A model generated the notes under the pieces. It ran no database searches. It was not told the origin of the DNA and worked only from the letters and a program-made list of their open reading frames with translations. A DNA stretch of 55,271 bases from Saccoglossus kowalevskii (Eukaryota > Hemichordata > Enteropneusta > Harrimaniidae): the NCBI RefSeq assembly GCF_000003605.2, contig NW_003109983.1:409810-465080 (forward strand), written 5' to 3'. The first letter of the stretch is position 1; each line of letters begins with the position of its first letter. The translations under genes were made by a program, and so were the position numbers. Below are positions 1 through 10,655 of this stretch, one piece after another.

Positions 1-252
1 TAGACTTATTTGAAAACAACAATATGCAGAGGCGGTCTGCGCATGCGTCGGTTATTCTTTTTTTTTCAGACAAGACCCGTGCTCATATAAATAAAAAATA
101 ACACTACCGTTAGGTACCCGAAATTCTCGAACAAAAAAAAAACATGTTCTAAACATTTATTTTCAATTTTCAGTAGAAATATTAGATTTAATCCAGAATA
201 CATTATGAAAGTTGATGACTGAGCTTTTTATTCTGCTATCATTCTCCTACAG

Positions 253-320
253 GTGAACCGATTAACGTGACGTGTGCCATCGAAGTGGTCGCCATAGACA
301 CGCTATCAGAAAGAACCATG
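253..320 (+). CDS. Receptor gene 1, 68-nt exon (extracellular beta-strand)
   Basis: Acceptor CTACAG ends at 252 and donor GTGAGT starts at 321. The exon begins with the last two bases of a split Gly codon and reads [19 protein letters not shown], ending in an intact ATG codon. NVT is a glycosylation sequon. A 68-nt exon at this place is the usual size in vertebrate GABA-A and glycine receptor genes (established knowledge), and gene 2 has one of exactly the same length. An unrelated long ORF starting in the intron at 331 is not coding. Confidence 0.9.
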
Positions 321-3300
321 GTGAGTTATAATGAACAACACAGTTTTTCTTGTTAGTAACCGAATAATCATAAAAAAAATGATGCGAATGCGCAAGCATC
401 CTTATTTTTTGTACGTATTATTAATTCAAAGCGGATGTTCAATGTTATACCAGCGATTAAATTGTATCATGCGTGCTAAAGTACAACATGGCGCTGTAAA
501 CAGCAAAGCCCGCGATTATATTTACGAGAACCCACGATCCACACATATTAAAGTTTTATTGTCGAAAACACGTAGATGAAAGCCAAACCAATTTTGAATA
601 ACTTGGACAAAACTCAAGTCGTTGTGGCGTTCACGAACTGACATTCCTCGTCGTTTAGCGGTTATGGTATTATCTGTCTCCAGTACAATATATCCTGTCG
701 TAGCTTGCTATTCGAGTTCATCTGAACACAACTAGGTAGTACGTAGTGTTCGGTTTCCAAAGTTAGCTCGGACGCAGAGGTAACATTAGTAAAATAATCG
801 TATTATACAAATTCAAATGAAAGCCAACCTTAGGGCTAGACGGGAAATGACGCAAGATTCTAGAATGAATTCCTTAGTAAATCTGGAAATTTATTTTGTA
901 ATATAGTCAATCGTCGAATAGATATTCCCGGCGTCCGATTCCGGTAATGTTATAACTAAGATACTGGAAACTCGATCACAAATGCATGTTCGGAACTGTT
1001 AGATTATGTTCGGCTCATTGACAACGAGGATATTTTGCGAATACCTAAGATGTATGTTGCATTTATTGCAGATGGTTTTGAGAAACGTCTTGGATTCTGT
1101 CTTCCAAGCCCATTCATTTATGTACTAATGTACCTGAGTGTGCATGTGTGTAAATGTAATGTTTCCCATGTATGTCGGCATTGTTATATGTCCAGTATAC
1201 TGGACGTGTCAGTGTTTTTTTTTGTTTTTTTTTCATTTGCAGTGCATATGTAATAATTAATTCAAATGTCAACGGCTTCAAACAACATTTTCCAAAAATA
1301 GAACTAAAGAACACACTTCAATGAGATGTATATTTCTAGTTGGACTCTGGGATTATTTATATAGCTTTGTTTGGTGTCTTAGGGTTGTTATGTGACATAT
1401 TTTATGTTCTGAATGTGTGAGCATCGTGGGTCCAAACGTGTTTTTGCCTGGTTTCTCGAGTGGTTCTGATATCTTCGAAATTACTGCGGCCCGCTGTAAA
1501 ACGAATCTTGTTGAATCCACGCACGTTGGGACATACTTCAATAGTGTTGGCAAATGAAATTTGAACACATGCAATTGAAATGATCAATAAGCTAGGTTGC
1601 AACATCGACTAGTACATAGTCGGGAGTTGGCTATTACAACGTATTACTGTATGTATTACGTATTTGACTTCAAAATATATTCTATATTTGACCGTTCGCT
1701 ATAGTTTTCAGCGAGTGGAGAATCGATGTGGAGTCGACAAAAATGACGATTGCCTCCGTAAAACGCACGTCTTAGAGGTTGTATTATCGGGTATATTTTA
1801 TTTGTAGATTTGGACGCATAAAGTAACATATTTCAGTTTACGGCCTAATTTACTGCGTATGTTAAAGACTTCAAATAATGTTACCAGAAAAAAACAACTT
1901 TGAAGTGCAATGGTCGCCGTGCTGCACGCGGTCGTATTTCGCGCAGACTTAACAATGTGCACTTGTTGTATACGTCGCATTGGATGGACCCGTATCGATC
2001 ACGACGATGTGCATCGGCTGTGACGCTATAAGTGTCACGTATAAATTGACAAATAACGGGCATACTGTCGACGTTTACACCTACTGAACGAGCATTATTG
2101 AGCGAACTCGCGAGACAATAACCAACCGATGCAACTGCTATCGTATCACGTGATATATTGCCGCGGAGCCTCTTTTTCGTGTAACTGCTCCACTCTAGAA
2201 AATAGATGATACTTTCTCGTTGTTGTACGAAATATGACAATGATCAATTAATTAATATTGATCCATTCCCATGGGAAATTATGTTCATGGTGCTTATATA
2301 TATGAAAACAAATTGGTTGGCTCGTTAACAATGTGGCGGCGTTTGATTGTCATCAAACTGCTTTTTTCTTGTGTTCAATGTCTGTAAATTATTAATTTTA
2401 ATCATCATAACGATGCTTCGGGACATTCTTTGCTGAAAGGAAGGGGTAAAAACCATTCTGATTGGCAGGGCGTTGACTTTAAATTTGTATTTCTACTTTG
2501 CAAAATATATAAGGTACCATTCTCTGAACAATACATAACGCCATATATTAGTTAAATTTGTGAATGGTTAACAACAAAAACTGCAGCTTAGGAAATCGAA
2601 CACCTTATTTTAAGCAAGATTTGTAAACAGTATTACAATGACTCAGTTAGTGGGCTTCGTTTATCAGTTACATTGTATATATGTCTATGTAAGGGGTCGC
2701 ATAGTAATATCGAAATGAAATATTGTTTAGCTAAAACAACAATATTTTTTTATCTTTTTCTGGGGTGATGTTTTCATATTCGCAAATTGGAATGCAATTT
2801 TAATCAGAAGTTCAAGTTTTCGTCCAATGAATATATCGCGGAACTGACACCGTAGATTTAGTGTGGAATTTGTTGTTAGACGTTACCTCGTATCTTTGGC
2901 TGAAACTTGTTATAACCAAGAGACTAATAATATGAGACGGGATGAAAGAGGGCGCTCACCCCCTACACCTCAATAATTGAGCGGGCTTTTTTCTTTTCAT
3001 AATCATTGTCTTAAAGTCGTTTCGTACTTTTAATTTCTGGTTATTGTTCTTTTTCTAAGTATTTTACACCGTATCTAATTGCAGTTCACGTATAAAAGAA
3101 TGAAACGACGTAGCTTAGGTGTTGGCGTGCTTTACGATGACTTCAGTTTCAACTTTCGCGACTTTTACTTTGGCTACTGATCGATAAAGGTGTACTGGGA
3201 CATAATAAACAAACAATTACCCAAGTGAAGTTCAATATTCAGTTTTAATAACCCGAAGATGATAATAAAAAGTTTTATTCTCCGTCACGTGACCGCATTC

Positions 3301-3504
3301 TGACCAATCCAGGTCACATGTACATAGTAAGCAATGAGATACTCTTCACTTTGACTATACAGTCTCAAAGGAAGCGAAGCATACTCAGAATTGTTGATTT
3401 GTTTTATTCTGTTTTTGCATTTCCACGCGAAGTGTAAACCGTTTAACTTGATAGTTATAACGATTTATGAACGATGGATTACTGGTCCGCATGTTACCAT
3501 GCTG

Positions 3505-3570
<66 letters not shown>

Positions 3571-6500
3571 CCTGTCTATATGTTTACGAATGCATGAATC
3601 TTTCAAAATCTGTAGGACTATTCTATTAGTTTGTCTCTGTACTTGGAATGGAATGATCCACGCTTGACGCATAACAGCAGTGGCGAGATAGTATTTCAGA
3701 CTGTGGACATTATTGAGAAGGCCTGGCTTCCCGATGTGTATTTTGTTAACGAGAAGAACGGAATGTTTCACAACATAATCTCCGAAAATATTGCACTATA
3801 TGTCCATAAAAACGGTGATGTCATCTACAGTATGAGGTAGGCGCGTGTGCACAAATCGCTCTCGTGTTTTAGCACGCTGAATTTTGATTTTTGTAAATAA
3901 TATTATTAATATTTTGTCAAAATAGTTTCAAATGCATGAATGTCACATGATTTAGTAAACGCACACACAACTCGACCTGACGCAAGGCGCATGCGTAGTT
4001 AATTCGATCATTGAAACCAACAACAGCGATAACTCATATATTTACGTATTCATTTCATTTCATAGAAAATACCCAAACGGCACGAAAAGCCATCCACGTC
4101 GTTTATTACATGTCTTACTAGCATCCGGGTCTTGAAATATTAATTGTTATATCGTTTCCTTAGGTTGGGCTTGACGCTGACATGCTATATGCAATTGAAT
4201 TATTTTCCTATGGACCGACAGGAGTGCCCAATAACGATGAGAAGTTGTGAGTTTTTTTTTTCTTTTTATTATCACCATTGATCATCATGATGCTTGGTGG
4301 TCTTCAAATTAAATGTCATATGAATGTAAAAGCTTACGCGAAAAGAAATCGATAATTCCAGTAATATAATTCAAATAGATGTATACATAATACATTGCTA
4401 TTATCAATTTTTACTCCAAAGAACCGCTGCTATTGGGAACATATTCTAATCGATAAATTACAATTGATGTTTCAACTTTGACACGTGATTTAAAATAACA
4501 GTTTTTAATTATGTTTTGTAATATGTTTTTTTTTTTTTATTATATTTATCAGAAAGCAACAAGTTGCAACTTTTTTTTGCTCGCATAAAGCCGTCTTCTA
4601 TCCTCGGGGGCGGACATCCGGGCATTATCACCGCCTGGCAACCCGCGGCGGTGAAAACAAAGGCCCAAAACTCGCAGAAAACAGTACTTTGGGATGATTG
4701 TTTAGAGTCCCCTGAACAGTGCAACAAGATTAGCCCTACGTGTGTAACATATATAAATTTGGTTGTTCGGGATTACTTCAAAGTTGAGTTTGTGTTGTTT
4801 TCTCGAATTTTCACCGGCTCGACCGGCGTTCCACAGCAGCGCGCACATAGCCCATAGAAATGCATGGTACAGTGGTGCGCGTCTTAGCAACGTGGAACGT
4901 CTGTGACGTACTCCGCCCCCGAGGATATATACAAAACGAACGGATGACCAGATTTCTCCAACTTTTACAAAATGGTTTATTTTATGCTATGGTTTTCAAA
5001 ACTCATATACAAATATGTAATATTAAATATGCAATATGATAGAGAATGTGTAATTTTCAAAAAATTTATTTGATACTTGATGTTTCTTGTAGCGAACATC
5101 TCGCAATAATCGTCCTATGCATTGACACGCAGATCGCCGCAAATGCTGAATAGCGCCACCTATGAAACAATGGAATTCTCTAACACGCATGCGCCCAGTG
5201 CGCAATCACTGTGAATGCGAATCAATGGTTTTGATTCTTCACACGATTTGGTATACAGTATGGAGTATAGAACAACAATTGTAATAAATGTACGCTTTCT
5301 TTAACAGGTGAATTAATTACAAAATGTTGTGTTCATTTCAAATGTATCTTTCGTGTAATGTTGTACATTTCCTTTCTCAGACGCTTACAATAACAGAAAC
5401 ATACAACTAAAGTGGAAACACAGCGGTGGCGACCATGACGGTATGGAGTACAACGAACATATTAAAATGCCTCAATTTAACGTGATAAATATAACCACGA
5501 GCAGCGAAGAAAGCCAGCTCAGACTGGGTAGGGTTAATGTGACTGTTTCCACATTGTCAGTAAAATACGACGTAGACGTACTTGCATGATCGGGACAACT
5601 ACGGTAGTACAAATACCAGTGCCACCTAATATACGAGGGTAAAGTGGGGTTCACAATGGCCAAACACGATTATGTGTTGAAAAATAACGATGCATTTCAA
5701 AACGCATTTGACACAAGAAGTAAGCGGGTAGTTAATCTGAGTTATTTTATATGTTTTAACATTGACAGTAACTGGGAATAATGTATTATTATTTTTGTAG
5801 TACGCAATGTTTTACATTGCTTCGGTATTTTAAATACAATAAACTGATAATATTCATGTATGCCAACTCCTTTCCATTAATACAACAAACACGAACGCGA
5901 AATAAAATGTTTATTTTTTTAACCAATAAGTTAAAAAACTGTAAACTAAGCCACGAATAGTAAGTGCGCGATTTTTTGGATGAAATCTATGGCTGATGCT
6001 AGTCCCTTACCAATAAACAATATGATATATATTATTATGTGTTACACCGTGCGCTCTGTGTTTGGACGTTTTCTTTTTTAATAATAATAACACTCAGAAA
6101 TGGATGAGTATTTCAATTATTGAAACGTTATTGGGAGTGCCGTCTTTGACCTACTCTCATATTATCGGCCTCGTGGTCACCAAGAAGCCTCGGATCCGGT
6201 GCCAGTTTGGAATCGAACATCGTAGCATATAACGATTTTTGCTAAGACATTTAATCAGCACAATTCACTTATTAGTATACACATATGCTAATTTACCCAT
6301 ATGTTTTGTTTTTTAGGTAATTTCTCGACACTGATGGCGCGCTTCACATTGGAACGCGTCATGGGGTTCTACATCGTACACACGTTCCTGCCATCGTTCC
6401 TGCTCGTCATGTTGTCGTGGATCACTTTCTGGCTGCACGTCGATGCCACCCCCGCCAGGGCTTCTCTTGGGATCACTACCGTGCTCACTGTCACAACGCA

Positions 6501-9251
6501 AGTGTCGGCATCTCGGTTCACGTTACCCGAAGTCTCTTACCCTACGGTGAGTCAGGATTACTTTTCAATGCGGAAATCGCTATTCACTGACAACAAAACG
6601 GCGTTAGCTGCGCATTCCATTGGAATGCGCTGCGTAACTGCGCAAACAACCCTGGGACAAGAAACCAGTCCAAATATACGTAGTTTATACGTATGGTGGC
6701 GCTAGGATGAGACATCAAGATGTAAAGGAAAGGTTATCCCATGTTGTCGATAGTGGTGCTCTTTATATTGAATTGGCGTTCTTTTCCACACTTTGGATTA
6801 AAGGACGATGGTCGTCTCACAGCCAATGTTTCATGTAATCAGACAATCTGATTTACACGCGTTGTGTACATCGCTATGAGTCCCATATAATCGAGAGAAA
6901 AAAAAACGCGACACGACGACCACCACCCATTAAAGGGTTGCAGCTGTCACGCCTCGTCCTGTTCGATATGGGACTCAAAGCGACGTATAGGCGTGTAAAA
7001 TACATTGTTTATTTACATGAAATTCGAACACGCGCTGCGCGACGACCACCGTGCTTTAAATTTACTTACACGAAGACGTTCACATTGTGATGTGTTTATT
7101 CAATTTGCTTTTCTATATAGGCACTGGATATTTGGTTTTCTGGCTGTCTCATGTTTGTATTCAGCGCACTGTTGGAGTTTGCGTTGGTCAACTACATATA
7201 TCTACTGGATATAAGAGTTCGACCATCGAAGCAAACCGGAACGAAGTCCGTCTACGCGACAACGGTAAGCTTATGTCAACAATGCGACTGACGTGTTCAT
7301 TTTGACCGTATATAATTGACTGTGATTGCACTTACTCCATGCCCGAGAAAGTCATCTTCAGAGCACGTTTATTGTTCTAAATACCATAGTTAGATAGAAC
7401 AGCGGAACATATTAAGTCCACTACGCCGTAACCTTTGTTTATACATGACTTGCTATGGAGTAGAGAAATTCCTTTTCAGAAATACAACTTACGGCCGACT
7501 GTTGTACTTTGTGATACACATTTAGTGAAAATCTATGACAGGAATTATCCGTATCGTACGGAAGCTGATAATAAAAAAATTAGACACACTATGAACAAAT
7601 GTCGACATTTTAAAAGCACTACAAATTTATAATATTCAATTTGCAATCAAATGAATGACGAAAAGCAACTAAAAATCGGGGTGCCCGGGTTTACAGCGTA
7701 AAAGTTGATTGGCGACAAAAAGTGCATTACAAAAAATTACAATTGAAGTTGAGGCCCAGAATTAAAAAGTTAGTTCCGATATCCGACTTTTTACGTCGTA
7801 AAGAATATTTTAGCAAAGCTTTTGGTAACTATTGCTCTAAATGTGTTAGCCGCGACCAGCCTTGGGGGCCCTGGACAATTAAAGGAAACATCAATCCAAA
7901 CAACATAATGACCTCTAAAGAAAAAGCTCCACAAATGTAGGAGAATGCAATTTACAGTTTTTAATATCACTTTTCATTTTCTAGATATTCAACTTTTCAT
8001 CAGTATTATGTGTCAGCCATCTTGATTTTCAAGCAAATGATTATGGGTAAAGTATGACATCATAGAATCTGTTGTAAGACATTGAGAAAATGATTTCATC
8101 TATAACTTCAAAGGTTGAACTGCAAATTGGCTGAAAGTTTAGAAATTGGTAGCATACATATACTGGTACCATCCATGTTTATAAAATAGTTGTCATGGAA
8201 ACTTTTCAGTTTTATGTTTTTCTACCAAATGCTCAATTTTCTTATATTGTATACAATTTACCAATGTGAGTAGGTTATATAGGTGATATATTACATGTTG
8301 ACCACAAAAAGGGGACAAAAAGTGTCAATCTATATTTCACGACTAAAATATCGATTTTTATTTTTTTAACGTTGTTAGCAATATCTTCCCTTTATGTGTA
8401 TTTTTAACATTCTAATTTCCATTGCTATAATTATATACATGACTAATATGCACAACGACAATTTGACCTAATTCGCATCAGTATTTCTCAGGGTACAGAT
8501 GAAATAATTTTCTAAATTTTTGACAACAGATTCTATGATGTCATACTTTACCCACAATCCTTTGCTTGAGAATCAAGATGGCTGACTATATAATACTGAT
8601 ATAAAGTTGAATATCTAGAGAATGAAAAGTGATATAAAAAAACTGTAAATTGCATTCTCCTACATTTGTTGAGCTTTTTCTTTATGGTCATTATGTTGTT
8701 TGGATTGATGTTGCCTTTAAGACACGCACACATGTGTGTGTGGGGGTGGTGGCGAATGCGCTATACTAACAAAAATCTCATAATGTCGTTTTTAACCTTT
8801 GTTACATTACTTGCGTTGGGGTTTGGTGAATGTTACACGATTATATCACGCTTCATGTGCACAATAATCAGCGGTCACTACAGTTCGAATTTCGTGTAAA
8901 AAAGCAATTTATTTTACACGCGTGGTATACGTCGCGTCGTTGTCAATAAAATGCAAAAACTACATTACTTACTTGTTTTGTTTTATTCAGGAACCTTCTT
9001 CGATGGATGTCAGCAATAATTCATTTGTTCCAGGCGAATACAAACCCAAAACAGACATATTTGCTGTAAAGTACGATTCATCCAGTGCGGCCACCAAGAA
9101 CGGCATAGCCAACAATGCTGGTGAAACATTCAAGCCGTACGTTCAATACGCGCAACGAATTGACCGGATATCTAGAGTGGTATTTCCACTTCTGTTCACG
9201 TTTTTCAACGTTTTATTCTGGTCTATTTATCTGCACGAACCTACAAACTGA
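253..9251 (+). CDS. Cys-loop chloride-channel subunit, glycine/GABA-receptor-like (receptor gene 1, 5' partial)
   Basis: Subunit of a pentameric ligand-gated anion channel of the plasma membrane. Seven exons are seen: 253-320, 3616-3836, 4164-4246, 5381-5527, 6317-6546, 7121-7264 and 8991-9251. All introns are GT/AG and the joined frame stays open to the TGA at 9249-9251, giving about 384 residues. In order: extracellular beta-strands, [11 protein letters not shown] (loop A), a C-x13-C Cys-loop with FPMD, RSYAY (loop B), M1, M2 starting PARASLG, M3 ([22 protein letters not shown] region), a short M3-M4 loop and M4 followed by LHEPTN. PAR at the cytoplasmic end of M2 is the family's anion-selectivity signature. 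The signal peptide and N-terminal helix exons are missing and should lie left of the window. Loop B Glu and loop D Arg of glycine receptors are Arg and Tyr here, so the ligand is uncertain. Family assignment is very safe; the subtype is not. Confidence 0.93.
321..3615 (+). other. Receptor gene 1 intron (GTGAGT...TGTAG), 3.3 kb
   Basis: Phase-0 intron between the 68-nt exon and the loop A exon. It contains the (AT)30 microsatellite near its 3' end and, around 1945-1990, a piece of the dispersed TTGTATACGTCGC repeat. No exon-like sequence or RNA gene was recognised. Confidence 0.8.
3507..3566. repeat. (AT)30 microsatellite
   Basis: Uninterrupted alternating AT for about 60 bases, ending only 49 bases before the next exon of receptor gene 1. 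It creates (IY)n reading frames on both strands that are artefacts. Length polymorphism is likely because of the uninterrupted tract. Confidence 0.98.
3616..3836 (+). CDS. Receptor gene 1 exon: loops D, A and E
   Basis: 221 nt, acceptor TCTGTAG and donor GTAGGC, phase 0 in and phase 2 out. It starts [17 protein letters not shown], followed by a [14 protein letters not shown] segment and VYFVNEKNG, the classic loop A block. NSS near residue 21 is a possible glycosylation sequon. In the loop D strand the position three residues before the conserved Trp is Tyr; in glycine receptors it is the ligand-carboxylate Arg (family knowledge). Confidence 0.95.
4164..4246 (+). CDS. Receptor gene 1 exon: Cys-loop
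   Basis: 83 nt, phase 2 in and phase 1 out, with donor GTGAGT. It reads [20 protein letters not shown] then EC, giving two cysteines separated by 13 residues with the FPMD core. It ends at RS, just before the loop B aromatic. Size and phases equal the gene 2 exon at 42198-42280. Confidence 0.97.
4247..5380 (+). other. Receptor gene 1 intron holding the MITE
   Basis: Phase-1 intron from donor GTGAGT to acceptor TTTCTCAG. Apart from the 325-bp MITE, I see only AT-rich sequence and a poly-T run near 4528-4538. Confidence 0.8.
4601..4925. mobile_element. MITE with 14-bp perfect terminal inverted repeats (copy 1)
   Basis: Ends are TCCTCGGGGGCGGA and its exact reverse complement TCCGCCCCCGAGGA, flanked on both sides by TA, as in Tc1/mariner-like target duplications. 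325 bp, with no transposase. A second copy in reverse orientation lies at 52317-52608, and degraded copies lie near 13944-14211 and 18695-19566. It sits in the intron between the Cys-loop and loop B exons. The open frames through it on both strands are not genes. Confidence 0.88.
5381..5527 (+). CDS. Receptor gene 1 exon: loop B to loop C
   Basis: 147 nt, phase 1 in and out. It starts by completing the Tyr of RSYAYNN, continues to QLKW and a variable stretch rich in His, Gly and Asp, and then [21 protein letters not shown] is a possible glycosylation sequon. The loop C tip contains no cysteine, unlike the glycine and glutamate-gated chloride receptors, which have a second disulfide here. Confidence 0.92.
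5528..6316 (+). other. Receptor gene 1 intron, 0.8 kb
   Basis: Phase-1 intron with donor GTAGGG and acceptor TTTTTTAG. Some reading frame continues past the donor, but it does not match the family and soon reaches stops. Nothing else was recognised. Confidence 0.8.
6317..6546 (+). CDS. Receptor gene 1 exon: M1 and M2 (pore)
   Basis: 230 nt, phase 1 in and phase 0 out. It begins [17 protein letters not shown], then M1 (about [20 protein letters not shown]), the HVDATPAR turn and M2. Counting the PAR Arg as 0', M2 has 1' Ala, 2' Ser, 6' Thr, 9' Leu and 19' Arg, and ends before LPEVSYPT. 6' Thr and 9' Leu are the expected gate and picrotoxin-site residues. The Thr in NFST replaces the second loop C cysteine of glycine receptors. 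Donor GTGAGT. Confidence 0.97.
6547..7120 (+). other. Receptor gene 1 intron between M2 and M3 exons
   Basis: Phase-0 intron from GTGAGT to TATATAG. Its main content is the palindromic element at 6844-7007 and its CGCGACGACC-type flank. No exon was recognised in it. Confidence 0.75.
6844..7007. mobile_element. Palindromic element with ~42-45 bp inverted arms
   Basis: The left arm (6844-6888) and right arm (6966-7007) are reverse complements at most positions; both contain ATTTTACACGC-like and GAGTCCCATAT blocks. The right arm and the sequence after it to about 7050 (with CGCGCTGCGCGACGACC) resemble 41461-41545. Single arms with TTGTATACGTCGC occur near 1955, 8910 and 14930. It looks like a short non-autonomous element family inside an intron. 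The class is unknown. Confidence 0.65.
7121..7264 (+). CDS. Receptor gene 1 exon: M3 and start of cytoplasmic loop
   Basis: 144 nt, phase 0 both sides, 48 codons. It begins [20 protein letters not shown] and continues ALVNY, the family M3 signature, then a basic stretch ([11 protein letters not shown]) that starts the cytoplasmic loop. Donor GTAAGC. The gene 2 exon 44538-44681 has the same length. Confidence 0.96.
7265..8990 (+). other. Receptor gene 1 last intron, 1.7 kb
   Basis: Phase-0 intron from GTAAGC to TTTATTCAG, about half of it taken by the 842-bp foldback element (7879-8720). A short TTACACGCGTGGTATACGTCGC repeat piece is at about 8912-8933. No exon was recognised. Confidence 0.8.
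7879..8720. mobile_element. Foldback element with ~220-bp inverted arms
   Basis: The left arm (7879-8100) starts TTAAAGGAAACATCAATCC and the right arm (8498-8720) ends GGATTGATGTTGCCTTTAA, its near-exact reverse complement. Both arms share the whole run through the AATGTAGGAGAATGC and GACATCATAGAATCTGTTG blocks. About 400 bp of unrelated AT-rich spacer separates them. The ends abut TTAA, so a TTAA- or TA-targeting transposon is possible. There is no transposase. RNA from this intron should be able to fold into a long hairpin. Confidence 0.85.
8991..9251 (+). CDS. Receptor gene 1 last exon: cytoplasmic loop, M4 and stop
   Basis: 261 nt, acceptor TTTATTCAG, phase 0. It begins [12 protein letters not shown], a polar Ser/Asn/Lys-rich loop, then [20 protein letters not shown] into M4 and ends LHEPTN with TGA. 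RIDxxSRxxFPxxF before M4 is the family signature. The M3-M4 loop is short compared with most vertebrate subunits. Confidence 0.95.
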   Translation, partial: EPSSMDVSNNSFVPGEYKPKTDIFAVKYDSSSAATKNGIANNAGETFKPYVQYAQRIDRISRVVFPLLFTFFNVLFWSIYLHEPTN

Positions 9252-10267
9252 ACAAGGGTGCAATTTACCAAAGTGACGGCTAATTTGGCTGCCAACTGGA
9301 TTTAAAAAAAAGGAGCGATTATTTTTCACCAATTGAAATCGTCATATCCTGGTGACAGTCGGCGTCAGTTTGCTTGTCTAAAAATTCACAAAAGCCTATA
9401 AGCGATCGTAGTTGCTATTTGCATATTTTTTTCTAATTGTTTCTTAAACATGTATTGCGAGGGCTCACTTCAGGTAGTTGTTCGATGTAACAATGAAATT
9501 GTCTACATTACATACGTGAGCTGCTTGTTTTGATAGGTACAATAACAATGGATTATTATAAATCATAGTCCGATTTGCCCAGTATAGAGAGTATCAAACA
9601 GCAATAATAAAAAAAAATGTTTTTGTCCATATTTCATTTTTAGAGAAATGAACTGTCCGTGATTGCTGATTCCATCTTTCTCGTAGGGATTTTGGATAGA
9701 GAATAGTTATGCTTGTGAAACAGGAGAAATGAGACGATTCAAACTGTAAAAAAATAACCAAAAAACGGTCAAAAATTACGTAAATTCGCCCGAAAAATAG
9801 GCGCACAGTATATCTATAGAGGGACTGCGCAATATGTAAGCTGACTTTGAATTTCCGATATGTTTTAATACGAACCTATCACTCGAAACACCGTGGCTTA
9901 TGTTGTTCCCAGTATTAATGCGTGTCTATTTTGATTTTCTCTGTGATTTTAGGATTTGGATTAACTAGAGGATTCTTTCGCGAGCTAAGCACGGAGCCTC
10001 TTCCCCTTGTTGTTTTTTTTCCGTTCTTCCCTTACAATTCTGGCCATAATTTGTTCAAAACTATTGCCCGGTAATTTATCAACTGCAAGTGCTGGCCCAC
10101 CTATATAATATCCTGGCCAGTTCTTTTAGGTTCTGGCTGTGGGAACACACCAATCACACGACAGCGGTCATAACGTTGTCTGACGTGCCTATCACAGTGA
10201 AACCTTACACGGTTATTCATTTAAGGTAGAGATGCAGTTTATTTGTGAATTTCAATCAAAAATATTG
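9252..10267 (+). other. 3' flank of receptor gene 1
   Basis: AT-rich, no ORF of note. An AATAAA hexamer at 9606-9611, about 355 bases past the stop codon, is a candidate poly(A) signal, but A-runs are common here so this is weak. Confidence 0.4.
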
Positions 10268-10655
10268 NNNNNNNNNNNNNNNNNNNNNNNNNNNNNNNNN
10301 NNNNNNNNNNNNNNNNNNNNNNNNNNNNNNNNNNNNNNNNNNNNNNNNNNNNNNNNNNNNNNNNNNNNNNNNNNNNNNNNNNNNNNNNNNNNNNNNNNNN
10401 NNNNNNNNNNNNNNNNNNNNNNNNNNNNNNNNNNNNNNNNNNNNNNNNNNNNNNNNNNNNNNNNNNNNNNNNNNNNNNNNNNNNNNNNNNNNNNNNNNNN
10501 NNNNNNNNNNNNNNNNNNNNNNNNNNNNNNNNNNNNNNNNNNNNNNNNNNNNNNNNNNNNNNNNNNNNNNNNNNNNNNNNNNNNNNNNNNNNNNNNNNNN
10601 NNNNNNNNNNNNNNNNNNNNNNNNNNNNNNNNNNNNNNNNNNNNNNNNNNNNNNN
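10268..10655. other. Assembly gap (388 N)
   Basis: An uninterrupted run of N. Reading frames crossing it on either strand mean nothing. The true length may differ from 388. Confidence 0.99.

Noticed and set aside
1..252. Upstream N-terminal exon of receptor gene 1 in the first 252 bases
   Set aside because: No frame resembling the N-terminal helix ending RP...G before a phase-1 donor; it must lie left of the window.
331..579. 82-codon frame just after the first receptor exon
   Set aside because: Starts inside the intron after a strong GTGAGT donor and has no family similarity.
3385..3771. Frames with (IY)n repeats on both strands
   Set aside because: Products of the AT microsatellite; the real coding sequence here is the plus-strand exon 3616-3836.
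4564..4890. ORFs on both strands at 4.6-4.9 kb and at 52.4-52.7 kb
   Set aside because: They translate the MITE; the same words are shared between the copies in opposite orientation and show no protein conservation.
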